64,000 nucleotides of DNA from positions 1 to 64,000 of the forward strand of contig DATILD010000069.1 of the NCBI GenBank assembly GCA_035476815.1. The letters are read 5' to 3'. The notes beneath the pieces were generated by a model. The model made no database searches. It was not told where the DNA came from and saw only the letters and a program-made list of their open reading frames with translations. The position numbers and the translations under genes are program-made. Below, one piece after another: positions 18,115 through 26,759 of the stretch; the first letter of the stretch is position 1; each line of letters begins with the position of its first letter. Source of the stretch: Methylibium sp035476815. Its GTDB lineage: Bacteria > Pseudomonadota > Gammaproteobacteria > Burkholderiales > Burkholderiaceae_C.

Positions 18115-19836
18115 TCAGCGCTGGATCTGGAAGTTCGGCGAGCTGTAGATCAGGAAGGCCGCCTGCCGGACGCGGTTGCGCACCCAGTTCTCGGGGTCGA
18201 CCCCGGGGCTGTAGGCCTGCACCGCGGTGATGACCGCGCTGCGGGCGGCGGCCGGCAGCCGGCCGCCGATCGCCAGGTTGGACATCCGGTCGACCAGGGC
18301 CGCCGGGTCGGCCGCATAGCTGTCGAAGGGCTGCAGGTTGACGCGGGTGCCCAGCGCATCGGGCACGTCGGACTCGGCGCCCGAGCCGCCCCACCACACC
18401 AGGTAGGTGACGAAGTTCATCCGGTCGATCGCGCTGCCGGCGTTGTGGATGCCGAACTGCGGCCCGACCAGCGGGGTGCCCGGCACCGGGTAGTCGGCCG
18501 GGTAGAAGTTGAACACCGAGGGCGGGCGGAACAGGTGCTGGCGCAGCGTCTCGCCCCACCACCAGCCGAGCGCGTCGCCGTCGGTGCGGCCATTGAGCGC
18601 GCGCAGCGTGGCGGTGAACAGCAGCGCCGGCTCGCGCAGGCGGCCGCCGGTGGCCGTCGGCGTGCTGCGCGCTTCGGTGTCGAGCAGGATCGAGGCGATG
18701 GTGGCCTGCATGTCGCCGCGGCGCCCGGCGCCGAAGGTCTGGAAGCGGCCATCGCGGAACGCGGTCGCGACCCGCTGCACATAGGCCGGCGAGGGGTTGC
18801 TCGTCACCAGGTGCTGGATCAGCTGCTTGGCGACGAAGGGCGCGGCATTGGGGTGTGCCATCAGGCTGTTGACGACCCGCGTCAGCGCCTCGCCGGGCGT
18901 GCTGCCGGCCGGCACGACCGCGGCGCCGAGCAGCCGCCGCTCGGCCTGGTCGTGCAGCGACGGCACCGCCACCATGTCGCCGCGGTGGTAGCGGCAGTGG
19001 GCGCCCTGCGGCCAGCAGCCCCAGGGGGTGCTGCCGCCGGCCGGGTAGGTCCAGCCGGTCAGCGCGAAGGCGTACTCGCGCACCAGGTTGTTGTCGTAGG
19101 TCGGCTGGCAGCTGCCGCCGCGCAGCGAGCCGTCGAGCTCGAGCCGGCAGGTGCCGATCGAGAACAGCTGCAGCAGCTCGCGCGCGTAGTTCTCGTTCGG
19201 CGCGACGCGGTCGTTGTTGACATGGTTCAGGTAGTCGCCCATCACCGGCGACAGCGTGACCTTGCGCAGGATGTCGCCGTAGTTGCCGAAGGCCAGCGAC
19301 AGCAGGTTGTTGTGGTAGTTGCGCAGGCCGTAGGTGCTCTCGATCGTGGTGTTCGACACCACCAGGATCTGCTGCAGCGCGTAGGCGACGCGCTGGCGCA
19401 GCTGGTCGGGTCCCTCGACCGCGTTGCGGTAGAAGTCCCAGACCAGCGGCGTGTTGCTGTAGTAGTCGCGCCAGCAGTTGGCGCCGCCGTGGCCGGCCTG
19501 GGCGCAGAACTCCGAGTTGCCGGAACTGCCCTCGTGGATGTCATCGTTGCCGCCGCGGACGTAGCGCGAGCTCGACGGCAGCGCGAACTGCTCGGCGATC
19601 CAGGCCGGCGCGCCCTTGCGGCGCAGCTCGGTCACCAGCGGATAGGTCGGGCCGAAGCTGGCCTGGTGGGCCAGGCGGGTGGCATCGGCATGGGTCATCA
19701 GCAGGTCGCCGGCGGCCTGCGCCGTCTCGCGGCCGGCATCGGCGCCGTCGCCGCCACCGCAGGCGACCAGCAGGGCCGCCGCGCCGGCGGCCAGCGCACG
19801 GCCGGAGGAGACAAGGATCGGGGGACTGAGCCGCAT
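18115..19836 (-). CDS. DUF1800-family predicted lipoprotein
   Basis: 573 residues, beginning with a lipoprotein signal: a short Arg start, a hydrophobic core (LAAGAAALLVAC) and a Cys at about residue 26 in an LVAC-G lipobox. DUF1800 signatures follow: DATRLAHQASFGPT near the N-terminus, RQRVAYALQQILVVS, NENYARELLQLFSIG, REYAFALTGWTY, FVAKQLIQHLVTSNPSPAYVQ, and the C-terminal RPPSVFNFYPADY. Function is unknown. Transcription runs into the DUF1501 gene 14 bp on. The 173 bp upstream, to the viaA stop, hold no gene. Confidence 0.88.
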   Translation of the reverse strand: MRLSPPILVSSGRALAAGAAALLVACGGGDGADAGRETAQAAGDLLMTHADATRLAHQASFGPTYPLVTELRRKGAPAWIAEQFALPSSSRYVRGGNDDIHEGSSGNSEFCAQAGHGGANCWRDYYSNTPLVWDFYRNAVEGPDQLRQRVAYALQQILVVSNTTIESTYGLRNYHNNLLSLAFGNYGDILRKVTLSPVMGDYLNHVNNDRVAPNENYARELLQLFSIGTCRLELDGSLRGGSCQPTYDNNLVREYAFALTGWTYPAGGSTPWGCWPQGAHCRYHRGDMVAVPSLHDQAERRLLGAAVVPAGSTPGEALTRVVNSLMAHPNAAPFVAKQLIQHLVTSNPSPAYVQRVATAFRDGRFQTFGAGRRGDMQATIASILLDTEARSTPTATGGRLREPALLFTATLRALNGRTDGDALGWWWGETLRQHLFRPPSVFNFYPADYPVPGTPLVGPQFGIHNAGSAIDRMNFVTYLVWWGGSGAESDVPDALGTRVNLQPFDSYAADPAALVDRMSNLAIGGRLPAAARSAVITAVQAYSPGVDPENWVRNRVRQAAFLIYSSPNFQIQR

Positions 19837-20009
19837 CAAGGACCTCACAAGGCTGGCAAGACCGGCCCGTCGACGGCTCGGCCGGCGGAGTCTGCCGTCG
19901 GTCCCGGCGGCGCCTGTGACGGTTCGGCCGCGGAGGCCGATGCTTTTACACGGCGATACGCGATGGCCGCGCGGCGCGTGATCTGCGCCACGCGCCGCGC
20001 ACGCACCGC

Positions 20010-21494
20010 TCAGCGGCCCAGCGTGCGCCGCGCCCGATCGCCGAGCGCGTTCGGGAAGTACAGCGCCGTCAGGCTCTTGCTGTGCACCGGCGAATGGCCG
20101 TCGCTGTAGGCGCGCTCCGGATCCTCGTCGTAGCGGCGCCAGTCGCGCACCCAGTGGATCCGGTCGCAGACCTCGAGCAGGCCCAGCGTCTCGCGGTCGC
20201 CGACCAGCACGCCCTGCACGCGCAGGCCGTGGCGCGCGCGGGCCGCATCGAGCTGCTGCAGCGTGGCCTCGGTGCAGCCGAACTCGCCGTCGCTGACGAT
20301 CAGCAGGTCGGCCTGGTGCCAGCCGGCCTCGTTGACGGCCTCGACCGCGCGTGCGATCGGCGCGGCCACGTCGGTGCCGCCGTCGAAGGCCAGTCCGATG
20401 AAGTCGAGCAGCGCGTCGAGCCCGGCCGGCGTGAAGGCCAGCTCGTGCTCCAGCACCTCGTCGGCGCCGCCGAAGGCGAGCAGCCGGCAGCGCCGCCGCT
20501 CGCGGTGGGCGACGCGCGCGGCCTCGATCACCACCGCCTTGGCCAGCGGCTCGGGCGCGCCGCGCATCGAGCCCGAGGTGTCGATCGCCAGCAGCATCGG
20601 CCCGCGCTCGGCCGGCGGCGCGTCGGGGGCCTGCGCGCTCTTCAGAAGCCGCGTGCCGCCGGGCCGGTGCTCGAGCAGCACCGCCTCCTCGTCCCACACC
20701 ATCAGCCGCGCCTCGGCGAAGCGCGCGCGCCACAGCTTGTGCAGCAGCGGGTGGCGCAGCTGCGCGGCCTCGGACGGCAGCATCTGCGCGATCGAGCGGC
20801 CCGGGCGCACGCCGCGGATCTCGCCCGGCGCATCGGGCAGCCGCACCTCGACGAGCCGCCCCGGCGCGCGCTCGTGACCGGGCGCTGCCGGCGCCGGCGC
20901 CGGCAGCGCCTCGCGCGGCAGGCCGCGGCCGAGCGCGGCGATCAGTGCCGCGAGCGCCGGCACGCGGCCGATCAGCTCCGAGAGCTCCTTCGCGCGCCGC
21001 CACTCGCGGCGGTTCAGCCGGCCGCGCAGCGCGTCGCGCGACAGCGTGGCCAGGTCGCCCAGGCCCTGCAGCAGCGCGCGCACCTCCTCCCAGTCGTGGC
21101 GCTGCTCGTCCCATTCGGCGCGGAAGGCCTCGACCATCGCCGCGATCGCGTCGGCGCGCGGCTGCGCCGCGGGGCGGTTGATCAGCCGGTCGAGGTGCCA
21201 GAGCGCGGTGCGCAGCACCTGCTGGGCCGCGCCGGCGTTGCCGCGCGCGTAGGCGGGCAGCGCGAGTTCGCCGAGCGCCTGGCGCAGCGGGCGCACGGCC
21301 TCGGGGTCGTCGAAGTCGAGCGCGGCCGCGGGCAGCTCGCCGCCGTGCAGCGCCTGCAGCCAGGCCTCGGCGTGCACCAGCCGCGCCGCCGGCGTGCCGA
21401 CCGCCGCCGTCAGTGCCGGCAGCCAGACCTCGCGCGGCAGCGCGGCCAGCGCGTCGTAGGGCCTGTTGACGGTGGCACGCAGGTCGAGGCTCAC
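20010..21494 (-). CDS. viaA: VWA-domain protein ViaA, partner of the RavA ATPase
   Basis: Cytosolic 494-residue protein with a helical N-terminal half and a von Willebrand factor A domain in the C-terminal third. The metal-ion-dependent adhesion site is intact: DTSGSM, the Thr/Asp region (FDGGTDVAAP) and LLIVSDGEFG. In E. coli ViaA binds and stimulates the MoxR ATPase RavA and links it to respiratory complexes and aminoglycoside sensitivity. The RavA homologue lies upstream in the same direction, but two small membrane-protein genes sit between them, unlike the direct ravA-viaA overlap of E. coli. Confidence 0.85.
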   Translation of the reverse strand: MSLDLRATVNRPYDALAALPREVWLPALTAAVGTPAARLVHAEAWLQALHGGELPAAALDFDDPEAVRPLRQALGELALPAYARGNAGAAQQVLRTALWHLDRLINRPAAQPRADAIAAMVEAFRAEWDEQRHDWEEVRALLQGLGDLATLSRDALRGRLNRREWRRAKELSELIGRVPALAALIAALGRGLPREALPAPAPAAPGHERAPGRLVEVRLPDAPGEIRGVRPGRSIAQMLPSEAAQLRHPLLHKLWRARFAEARLMVWDEEAVLLEHRPGGTRLLKSAQAPDAPPAERGPMLLAIDTSGSMRGAPEPLAKAVVIEAARVAHRERRRCRLLAFGGADEVLEHELAFTPAGLDALLDFIGLAFDGGTDVAAPIARAVEAVNEAGWHQADLLIVSDGEFGCTEATLQQLDAARARHGLRVQGVLVGDRETLGLLEVCDRIHWVRDWRRYDEDPERAYSDGHSPVHSKSLTALYFPNALGDRARRTLGR

Positions 21495-21508
21495 GGGACG
21501 GCCTGTAC

Positions 21509-21769
21509 TCAGCGCGTCACCAGCAGGGCCGCACCCACGCCGAGCGATACGAAGGGAAACAAGTCGTCGTCGAGCCGCCAGATCAAGATCGCTAAGTCAG
21601 AGCGAACGTAGCGCCGAACCACCAGCACCTCCACGACACCGAGGGCGGCACACGTCAAGATGGCGGGGAGGATGCCGCGCCACGACAGCTCCACGATCGA
21701 CAGCAGCAGGATGCCGACGGCGAGACCTGCCAGGATGAGACCGATCGAACCCATGCGTGCGAGCATCAT
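21509..21769 (-). CDS. Small three-helix membrane protein between ravA and viaA
   Basis: 86 residues from the ATG at 21769, not recognised. There are three hydrophobic segments (SIGLILAGLAVGILLLSI, LPAILTCAALGVVEVLVV, FPFVSLGVGAALLV), with an arginine-containing loop after the second (RRYVRSDLAIL). It lies 14 bp before viaA and 23 bp after the next small gene, in the same direction. The base composition is less extreme than that of ravA or viaA, which may mean later insertion. ATGs at 21754 and 21766 are alternatives. Confidence 0.5.
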   Translation of the reverse strand: MMLARMGSIGLILAGLAVGILLLSIVELSWRGILPAILTCAALGVVEVLVVRRYVRSDLAILIWRLDDDLFPFVSLGVGAALLVTR

Positions 21770-21792
21770 CGGTAGGTATGAGGCTGGCGCAG

Positions 21793-22104
21793 TCAGGTCG
21801 CACGACCACCGTGGCGCAGAACCTGAACGAAATGCATGACGAATCCTGGTTCGAGCAGGCAGATCGCTCCTAGCGCGACGTAGACGCCGACGATCACGAG
21901 CAATCCGGCACCGTCCAGACGCAGCACGCTCGGGGCATACCAACTCGCGGGCAGCACGGCCCTGAGCGCGTAGAAGAAGGCCATGCCCAACAGCAGCAGG
22001 CCCAGCAGGCGCAACCCCGGCTCGATCCCTGCCCAGAGCATCACGACGCCGACGACGAGCAACGGCAGCATGCGCTGTGGGGCGGATCCGAGGGGTGCTC
22101 CCAT
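21793..22104 (-). CDS. Small membrane protein between ravA and viaA
   Basis: 103 residues, not recognised. Hydrophobic segments: LPLLVVGVVMLWAGI, LLGLLLLGMAFFYAL and LLVIVGVYVALGAICLL, with Pro/Trp-containing loops between them. It begins 13 bp after the ravA stop, so it is likely cotranscribed with it. Together with the next small gene it makes a two-gene cassette within the ravA-viaA operon. It may anchor the RavA-ViaA complex at the membrane, but only position suggests this. Confidence 0.55.
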   Translation of the reverse strand: MGAPLGSAPQRMLPLLVVGVVMLWAGIEPGLRLLGLLLLGMAFFYALRAVLPASWYAPSVLRLDGAGLLVIVGVYVALGAICLLEPGFVMHFVQVLRHGGRAT

Positions 22105-22117
22105 CCGATCGCCTCTT

Positions 22118-23527
22118 TCAGGCCACGGCGGCCTCGTCCCACTTCACGGGCCGTGGCGGCGCTTCGGCCAGCGCCGGGTCGACCGGCAGCGCGGCGAAGC
22201 CGGCGCGCGCCGCGTCGAGCCGCGCGAGCAGCGCCTCGACCGTGGCCACCGAGCCGGCATGGCCGGCCGCGATGCGCGCGGCGAGCGCCGGCGGCAGCCA
22301 GGGCGCCTCGCGCAGCGCGGCCTCGGCCGCGGCGGCGCGTTCGCGCAGCGGCGCCAGGTGGGTCGCCGCGCGTGCCAGGAGTTCGTCGACCTGCGCCACC
22401 CGCGCGGCAATATGCAGCGGCCCGTAGGCCGGCACCGCGCGGTGCTCCATCGCCGCGGCCATCAGCCGCAGCATGCCACCCTCGTCGGCGGCGCCACTTG
22501 TGGACGGATTGCCGATCGAGCGTGCCAGCGCCAGCTTGCCGGCCTCGCCGTCCTGCTGCCTGGCGCTGCTCTCGAGGTGGAACTGCGCCTCGAAGGCCTC
22601 GACCGCGCGCGTCAGCCAGGGCGCATCGATCGCGACGGCGCCGAGCAGCTCGCGCTCGACCCAGGCGGCGAGGCTGGCCACCTGCTGCGGCTGCTCGGCC
22701 ATGCACCAGGGCAGCAGCCACAGGTCGCAGATCGACACCGCGTCGCGCCCGCTGGTCGCGGCGGCGGTCTTCAACAGGCCGATGGTCTGGCGCCAGCGGC
22801 GGTCTGACACGGTGATGTGCTCGGCCCGCAGCAGCGCGCGCAGCGCGGCCAGCGCGGCCAGGATGTCGTCACCGACCTGCACCGCGTCGCGCCGCGCCCG
22901 CACCGCGGCCCGCTCGGCGTCGGTGATCGGCCGGGCGACCGCGACCTCGCACTCGTCGAGCGTCAGCAGCGCCGCGAAGCCCGCATCGCCGACCGGCGCC
23001 ACCGGCACGCGCAGCAGGAAGCGGTCGTAGAAGGCCTGCAGCGACTCGTCGGCCGGCACCTCGTTGGTCGCGCCGACGACGCAGACCAGCGGCGTCTTCA
23101 GGCGCAGCACGCCGTTGTCGAACTCGCGCTCGTTGAGCAGCGTCAGCAGCGCGTTGAGGATCGCCGAGTTGGCCTTGAACACCTCGTCGAGGAAGGCGAT
23201 GCCGGCGGTCGGCAGGTAGCCCTCGGTCAGGCGCTCGTAGCGGTCGTCCTCGAGCGCCTTCAGCGACAGCGGGCCGAACAGCTCCTCGGGCACCGAGAAG
23301 CGCGTCAGCAGCCGCTCGAACCAGCGCGCGCCGTCGAAGGCATGCTGGAGCCGGCGCGCCAGCGCGCTCTTGGCGGTGCCGGGCGGGCCGATCAGCAGCA
23401 CATGCTCGCCGGCCAGCGCACCCAGCAGCGCGAGGCGCACCGCCTCGGCGCGTTCGAGCAGGCCGGACTCAAGCGCAGCGATCAGCGCGGCCAGGCGCTC
23501 GGGGGCCAGGGGGGTCGGGGCCGACAT
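22118..23527 (-). CDS. ravA: MoxR-family AAA+ ATPase RavA
   Basis: 469-residue ATPase. The MoxR AAA+ core is at about residues 20-260: Walker A (IGPPGTAKSALARRL), the SVPEELFGPLSL segment, Walker B (IAFLDEVFKANSAIL), sensor-1 (VVGATNEVP) and the arginine-finger region (FYDRFLLRVPV). A helical C-terminal part follows, as in RavA. In E. coli RavA forms hexamers with ViaA and interacts with the inducible lysine decarboxylase. This gene heads a run that ends with viaA. The ATG at 23527 begins a normal N-terminus. Confidence 0.88.
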   Translation of the reverse strand: MSAPTPLAPERLAALIAALESGLLERAEAVRLALLGALAGEHVLLIGPPGTAKSALARRLQHAFDGARWFERLLTRFSVPEELFGPLSLKALEDDRYERLTEGYLPTAGIAFLDEVFKANSAILNALLTLLNEREFDNGVLRLKTPLVCVVGATNEVPADESLQAFYDRFLLRVPVAPVGDAGFAALLTLDECEVAVARPITDAERAAVRARRDAVQVGDDILAALAALRALLRAEHITVSDRRWRQTIGLLKTAAATSGRDAVSICDLWLLPWCMAEQPQQVASLAAWVERELLGAVAIDAPWLTRAVEAFEAQFHLESSARQQDGEAGKLALARSIGNPSTSGAADEGGMLRLMAAAMEHRAVPAYGPLHIAARVAQVDELLARAATHLAPLRERAAAAEAALREAPWLPPALAARIAAGHAGSVATVEALLARLDAARAGFAALPVDPALAEAPPRPVKWDEAAVA

Positions 23528-23579
23528 GCCCCGATTGTCGACGCAGCTGCAACACGCCGCGGCAGCGCCCGCCGGCCGG

Positions 23580-24047
23580 TCAGAGAAAGCGCTCGAGCAG
23601 CCGCCGCGACCCGCGATCCAGCGCGAACCGATCCCGCACCATGAAGCTCAAGCCGTCACGGTCGGTGACGAGCAGCGCGCCGTCGCGCAGGCGCCGGATG
23701 TCCTCCTCGCCCTTGAGGACCAGGCGCGTCGCGCCGCGGTCGGTGTCGAGCTCCCAGGTGCTGGGGGTCGAGAAGGTCGAGACGCTCTTCAGCCGCTCGA
23801 TCACCGGCACGAACTCGCGCTGCGCCAGCTCCTCGTCGACCAGCGCGCGGGTGGCGGTCGGCAGCGCCGACAGCGACTCGACCCAGGCCAGCTCACGGCC
23901 ATCGGCACCGACCACCGACAGGCCCTCATCGGCCGCCGACAGCGGGAAGGCCCGCACCAGCAGCACACCTTCGTGGCGGCTGCCGTCGGCGGCAAGCAGC
24001 ACCAGCCGACCATGCGGATTGCGCTCCAGGCGAAGCACCACGCTCAT
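23580..24047 (-). CDS. DUF1854-family protein
   Basis: 155 residues, cytosolic by appearance. It matches the DUF1854 pattern: LERNPHGRLVL near the start, VRAFPLSAADEGLSVVG, RELAWVESLSALP, FVPVIERLKSVSTFSTPSTW, the LKGEEDIRRL motif, and a C-terminal RDRFALDRGSRRLLERFL. Members are often encoded beside cyanophycin-synthesis and ABC-transporter genes, but none is visible here. The frame stays open upstream to 24179; the ATG at 24047 gives the normal family N-terminus. The 215 bp upstream, to the GntR operator, hold nothing I can assign. Confidence 0.78.
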   Translation of the reverse strand: MSVVLRLERNPHGRLVLLAADGSRHEGVLLVRAFPLSAADEGLSVVGADGRELAWVESLSALPTATRALVDEELAQREFVPVIERLKSVSTFSTPSTWELDTDRGATRLVLKGEEDIRRLRDGALLVTDRDGLSFMVRDRFALDRGSRRLLERFL

Positions 24048-24262
24048 CGTTGCGGCTCCATTCGACAAAGACCGAAGCCGCGCGGCCGCGCGCCGGGATG
24101 GGCGGCCCGCGCGCACCGAGGCAGAACGTCCCGAATCATTTGACCACAGCGAACTGCACCGACTGGCGACGTCGCGCACCGCCGCGATGGCGGCCCGGGA
24201 CGCAAAGCGGCACGGCGACGCGCGGGTTTGACCCGATGCCGGCGATGATCCGATTCACTAAA

Positions 24263-24290
24263 GTATGCACAAAATGCGATGTGTGCATTA
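24263..24290. promoter_or_regulatory. Paired GntR-type operator upstream of the dehydrogenase-cupin operon
   Basis: Two inverted copies of the motif shared by this half of the island: GTATGCACAA (24263-24272) and GTGTGCATTA (24281-24290), with ATGCACA and TGTGCAT as perfect 7-bp arms. The second copy ends 12 bp before the dehydrogenase ATG at 24303, so a bound repressor would block initiation. Assignment to the GntR regulator at 26030 is inferred from recurrence of the motif at that gene. Confidence 0.6.
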
Positions 24291-24302
24291 ATAGGGACTG
24301 CG

Positions 24303-25412
24303 ATGAGCATGATGAAGGCCGCCCGCCTGCACCAGGTCGGCGAAGCGATGAAGATCGAGCAGCTGCCCATCCCGGAGCCGGGCCAGAACGACGTGCTGGT
24401 GCGGGTGCGGTCCTGCGGGATCGTGCCCAACCTGGGCAACATCCTCTCGAACTGGACCACCTGGTTTCCCGAGCTGCCGCTGCCGCCGCTGCCCGCGGTG
24501 TTCGGGCTCGATCCGGCCGGCGAGGTCGTCAAGGTCGGTTCGCACGTGCACACCTGGGCGCCGGGCGACCGGGTCTACGTGAACCCGGGCCTGTACTGCG
24601 GCGGTTGCCGCGCCTGTCGCGCCGGCGACCTGGTCAACTGCACGCACTATGCCTTCAGAGGCTACTTCGGCTTCTCGCAGAACGCGTTGAAGCTGTACCG
24701 GAACTACCCCGGCGGCGGGCTCGCAGAATACATGGTGGCGCCGCAGTACGCGCTGGTGAAGCTGCCGAAGAACGTGAGTTTCGATCAGGCGGCGCGCTTC
24801 GGCTACCTGGGCACGATGTACTCGGCCCTGCGCAAGAGCGGCGTGGGTCCGGGCAAGAGCCTGCTGGTCAACGGCATCAGCGGCACGCTGGGCATCGGCG
24901 GCGCGCTGTTCGGTCTGGCCATGGGCGTGACCAGGATCCTCGGCACCGGGCGCGACCGACGGCTGCTCGAACGCATCAAGGCGCTGGCGCCGGACCGCAT
25001 CGAGGTGTTCTCGACCACCGACAGCGAGCCGCTGGATGCCTGGGCGAAGAGCCAGACGGACGGCCTCGGCGTCGACGTCTTCATCGACGCGTTGGGGCCG
25101 GGCGCGCAGCACGAGACGATGCAGCAGGGCGTGCGCGCGCTCAAGCGCGGCGGCAAGGCCTACAACATCGGCGCGATCATGGGCCTGGTCGGCATGGACC
25201 TGCACACCATGATGGACGAGCAGCAGAGCATCGCCGGCTCGGCCTGGTTCACCGCCGCGGAGGGCCAGGACATCGCCGACCTGGCCGAGGTCGGCGCGCT
25301 GGACCTGTCGGTCTTCGAGCATGTGCGCACGCCGCTGGATCAGGTGAACGAGGCGATCTCGGGCATTGCCCAGCGCAACGGCGGTTTCAGCAACTTCGTG
25401 ATCAACCCTTGA
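24303..25412 (+). CDS. Zinc-type medium-chain dehydrogenase/reductase, copy 1, with altered catalytic zinc site
   Basis: 369 residues, medium-chain dehydrogenase/reductase fold. The GroES-like domain keeps the Cys of the catalytic site (SCGIVPN, C38) and all four structural-zinc cysteines (C99, C102, C105, C113 in YCGGCRACRAGDLVNC), but the usual GHE is GLD (G68-D70), removing the zinc-ligand His. The Rossmann loop reads NGISGTLGIGGALFG. A closely similar paralogue is at 41728. The ATG at 24303 follows AGGGA with a short gap. The cupin gene starts 14 bp after its stop. The nicotinamide-dependent oxidation or reduction of an aliphatic or aromatic intermediate is inferred, and the missing ligand makes ordinary alcohol dehydrogenase chemistry uncertain. 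Confidence 0.82.
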   Translation: MSMMKAARLHQVGEAMKIEQLPIPEPGQNDVLVRVRSCGIVPNLGNILSNWTTWFPELPLPPLPAVFGLDPAGEVVKVGSHVHTWAPGDRVYVNPGLYCGGCRACRAGDLVNCTHYAFRGYFGFSQNALKLYRNYPGGGLAEYMVAPQYALVKLPKNVSFDQAARFGYLGTMYSALRKSGVGPGKSLLVNGISGTLGIGGALFGLAMGVTRILGTGRDRRLLERIKALAPDRIEVFSTTDSEPLDAWAKSQTDGLGVDVFIDALGPGAQHETMQQGVRALKRGGKAYNIGAIMGLVGMDLHTMMDEQQSIAGSAWFTAAEGQDIADLAEVGALDLSVFEHVRTPLDQVNEAISGIAQRNGGFSNFVINP

Positions 25413-25426
25413 TCGGGGAGCTTGCC

Positions 25427-25966
25427 ATGCAGGTCAGGAGAGTCGTCGCCGGCATCGGACCGGAAGGCCGCTCCGGCGTGGTGAGCGACGGGCCGGCGCC
25501 GCGCGCCGCGGCCTACGAGACGGTGCCGGGTTTCGCGTCGGCGCTCGTCTGGGCCACGCCCGCCGCGGCGACGGTCGGGCGCGCAACGCCGAAGGACGAC
25601 TCGCCCCACGCGTCGTTCGTGCCCGGCCCGGGCGAGACGCGGCTGATGGTCGTGACCTTCCCGCCGGACACGGCCATGCTGCGCGCCGACTTCGACCCGG
25701 TCGCGTTCGGCGCCGAGTTTGCGCGCCAGGCGCCCGGGCTGGCCGAGCGCTTCGAGGCCGATCATCCCGGCATGCATGCCACCGACAGCGTCGACTACGA
25801 CGTCGTGCTCGAAGGCGAGATCGTGCTCGAGCTCGACGACGGCCAGGCGGTGACCCTGCGCCCGCACGACGTGGCGGTACAGCACGGCACGCGCCACGCG
25901 TGGCGCAACCGCAGCGACAAGCCGGCGAAGATGCTGTTCGTCCTGATCGGAGCGCAGCGGCGCTGA
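25427..25966 (+). CDS. Cupin-domain protein, copy 1
   Basis: 179-residue single-domain cupin. The barrel motifs are GMHATDSVDYDVVLEGEI and, about 30 residues later, HDVAVQHGTRHAWRN, giving the His/Glu/His set that usually binds one metal. The N-terminal half (RRVVAGIGPEGRSGVV) is a conserved leader also present in its paralogue at 48575, which has exactly the same length. GGGGAG lies 6 nt before the ATG at 25427. It is cotranscribed with the dehydrogenase. Substrate unknown; such cupins accompany aromatic and FAH-family catabolic genes. Confidence 0.8.
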   Translation: MQVRRVVAGIGPEGRSGVVSDGPAPRAAAYETVPGFASALVWATPAAATVGRATPKDDSPHASFVPGPGETRLMVVTFPPDTAMLRADFDPVAFGAEFARQAPGLAERFEADHPGMHATDSVDYDVVLEGEIVLELDDGQAVTLRPHDVAVQHGTRHAWRNRSDKPAKMLFVLIGAQRR

Positions 25967-25989
25967 GCGGTGCCGGCCCCCGGATGGCG

Positions 25990-26003
25990 TTCTGTGCATA
26001 GAA
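25990..26003. promoter_or_regulatory. GntR-type operator, probable autoregulatory site
   Basis: TTCTGTGCATAGAA is a palindrome at 12 of 14 positions and shares the TGTGCA core with the other operators of this half of the island. It lies 26 bp before the chosen regulator start, between cupin copy 1 and the regulator, where it would act on the regulator's own transcription. Confidence 0.55.
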
Positions 26004-26029
26004 TGAGTCCTGCGCAGGAGAGGATGCCC

Positions 26030-26701
26030 ATGTCGGAATACAGCCCCCCGCTCGTCGATCAAGCCTTCCAGCGGCTGCGCCAAGACGTGCTCACGGGCAC
26101 CTTCGCGGCCGGCACGAAGCTCAAGGTCGAAGAACTGCAGGCCGCCTACGGCTATTCGAGCAGCCCCTTGCGCGAAGCGCTCAGCCGGCTCTCGCAGGAG
26201 GGCCTGGTGCGCGCCGACGAGCGGCGCGGCTTCCGGGTCGCCCCGCTGTCGCCCGAGGACCTGCAGGACATCACGCGCATGCGCTTGATGCTGGACGTGC
26301 AGGCGCTGCAGGAGGCCATCGAACATGGCGACGATCGCTGGGAATCGGACATCGTCGCGGCCTTCTACCGTCTCGAGAAGGTGGAATCGCGCCTGCCCGA
26401 CGGGCCGGTCATCCTCGACGCCGAATGGAGCGCGCTGCACCGCGACTTCCACGCCGCCTTGCTGGCGGCCTGCCCTTCGCAGCGGCAGCTGGCGTGGAGC
26501 GCCAGCCTGTTCGACCAGGCCGAGCGCTACCGCCGGTTCTCCGCGACCCACCGCAAGGCCGCGCGCCGCAAGTCGAACGAGCACAAGAAGCTGATGGACG
26601 CCACGCTGCGACGCGATGCCGCGACGGCTGGGGTGCTGCTGGCAGAGCACATCCGCGGCACCTTGCGCAACGTCGAAGCCGCGTTCGCACAGGCGAACTG
26701 A
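26030..26701 (+). CDS. GntR-family (FCD) transcriptional regulator
   Basis: 223 residues. The N-terminal GntR winged helix has LRQDVLTGTFAAGTKLKVEELQ and YSSSPLREALSRLSQEGLV (recognition region), then RGFRVAPLS. The C-terminal FCD ligand domain has the spaced His/Asp residues that often hold a metal (DFHAALL, NEHKKLMDA, AEHIRGTL). AGGAG at 26016-26020 sits 9 nt before the ATG at 26030, favouring it over the ATG at 26024, 3 nt away. FCD regulators usually repress organic-acid or aromatic catabolism until an effector binds. Matching operators occur before its own gene and three other units, making it the likely controller of the 24-39 kb part. Confidence 0.9.
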   Translation: MSEYSPPLVDQAFQRLRQDVLTGTFAAGTKLKVEELQAAYGYSSSPLREALSRLSQEGLVRADERRGFRVAPLSPEDLQDITRMRLMLDVQALQEAIEHGDDRWESDIVAAFYRLEKVESRLPDGPVILDAEWSALHRDFHAALLAACPSQRQLAWSASLFDQAERYRRFSATHRKAARRKSNEHKKLMDATLRRDAATAGVLLAEHIRGTLRNVEAAFAQAN

Positions 26702-26759
26702 TCCAGGGCGACGCGCCGGCGGTCCCGCGGGGCCCGCCGCCGGCGCGCCCTCACCGCCC

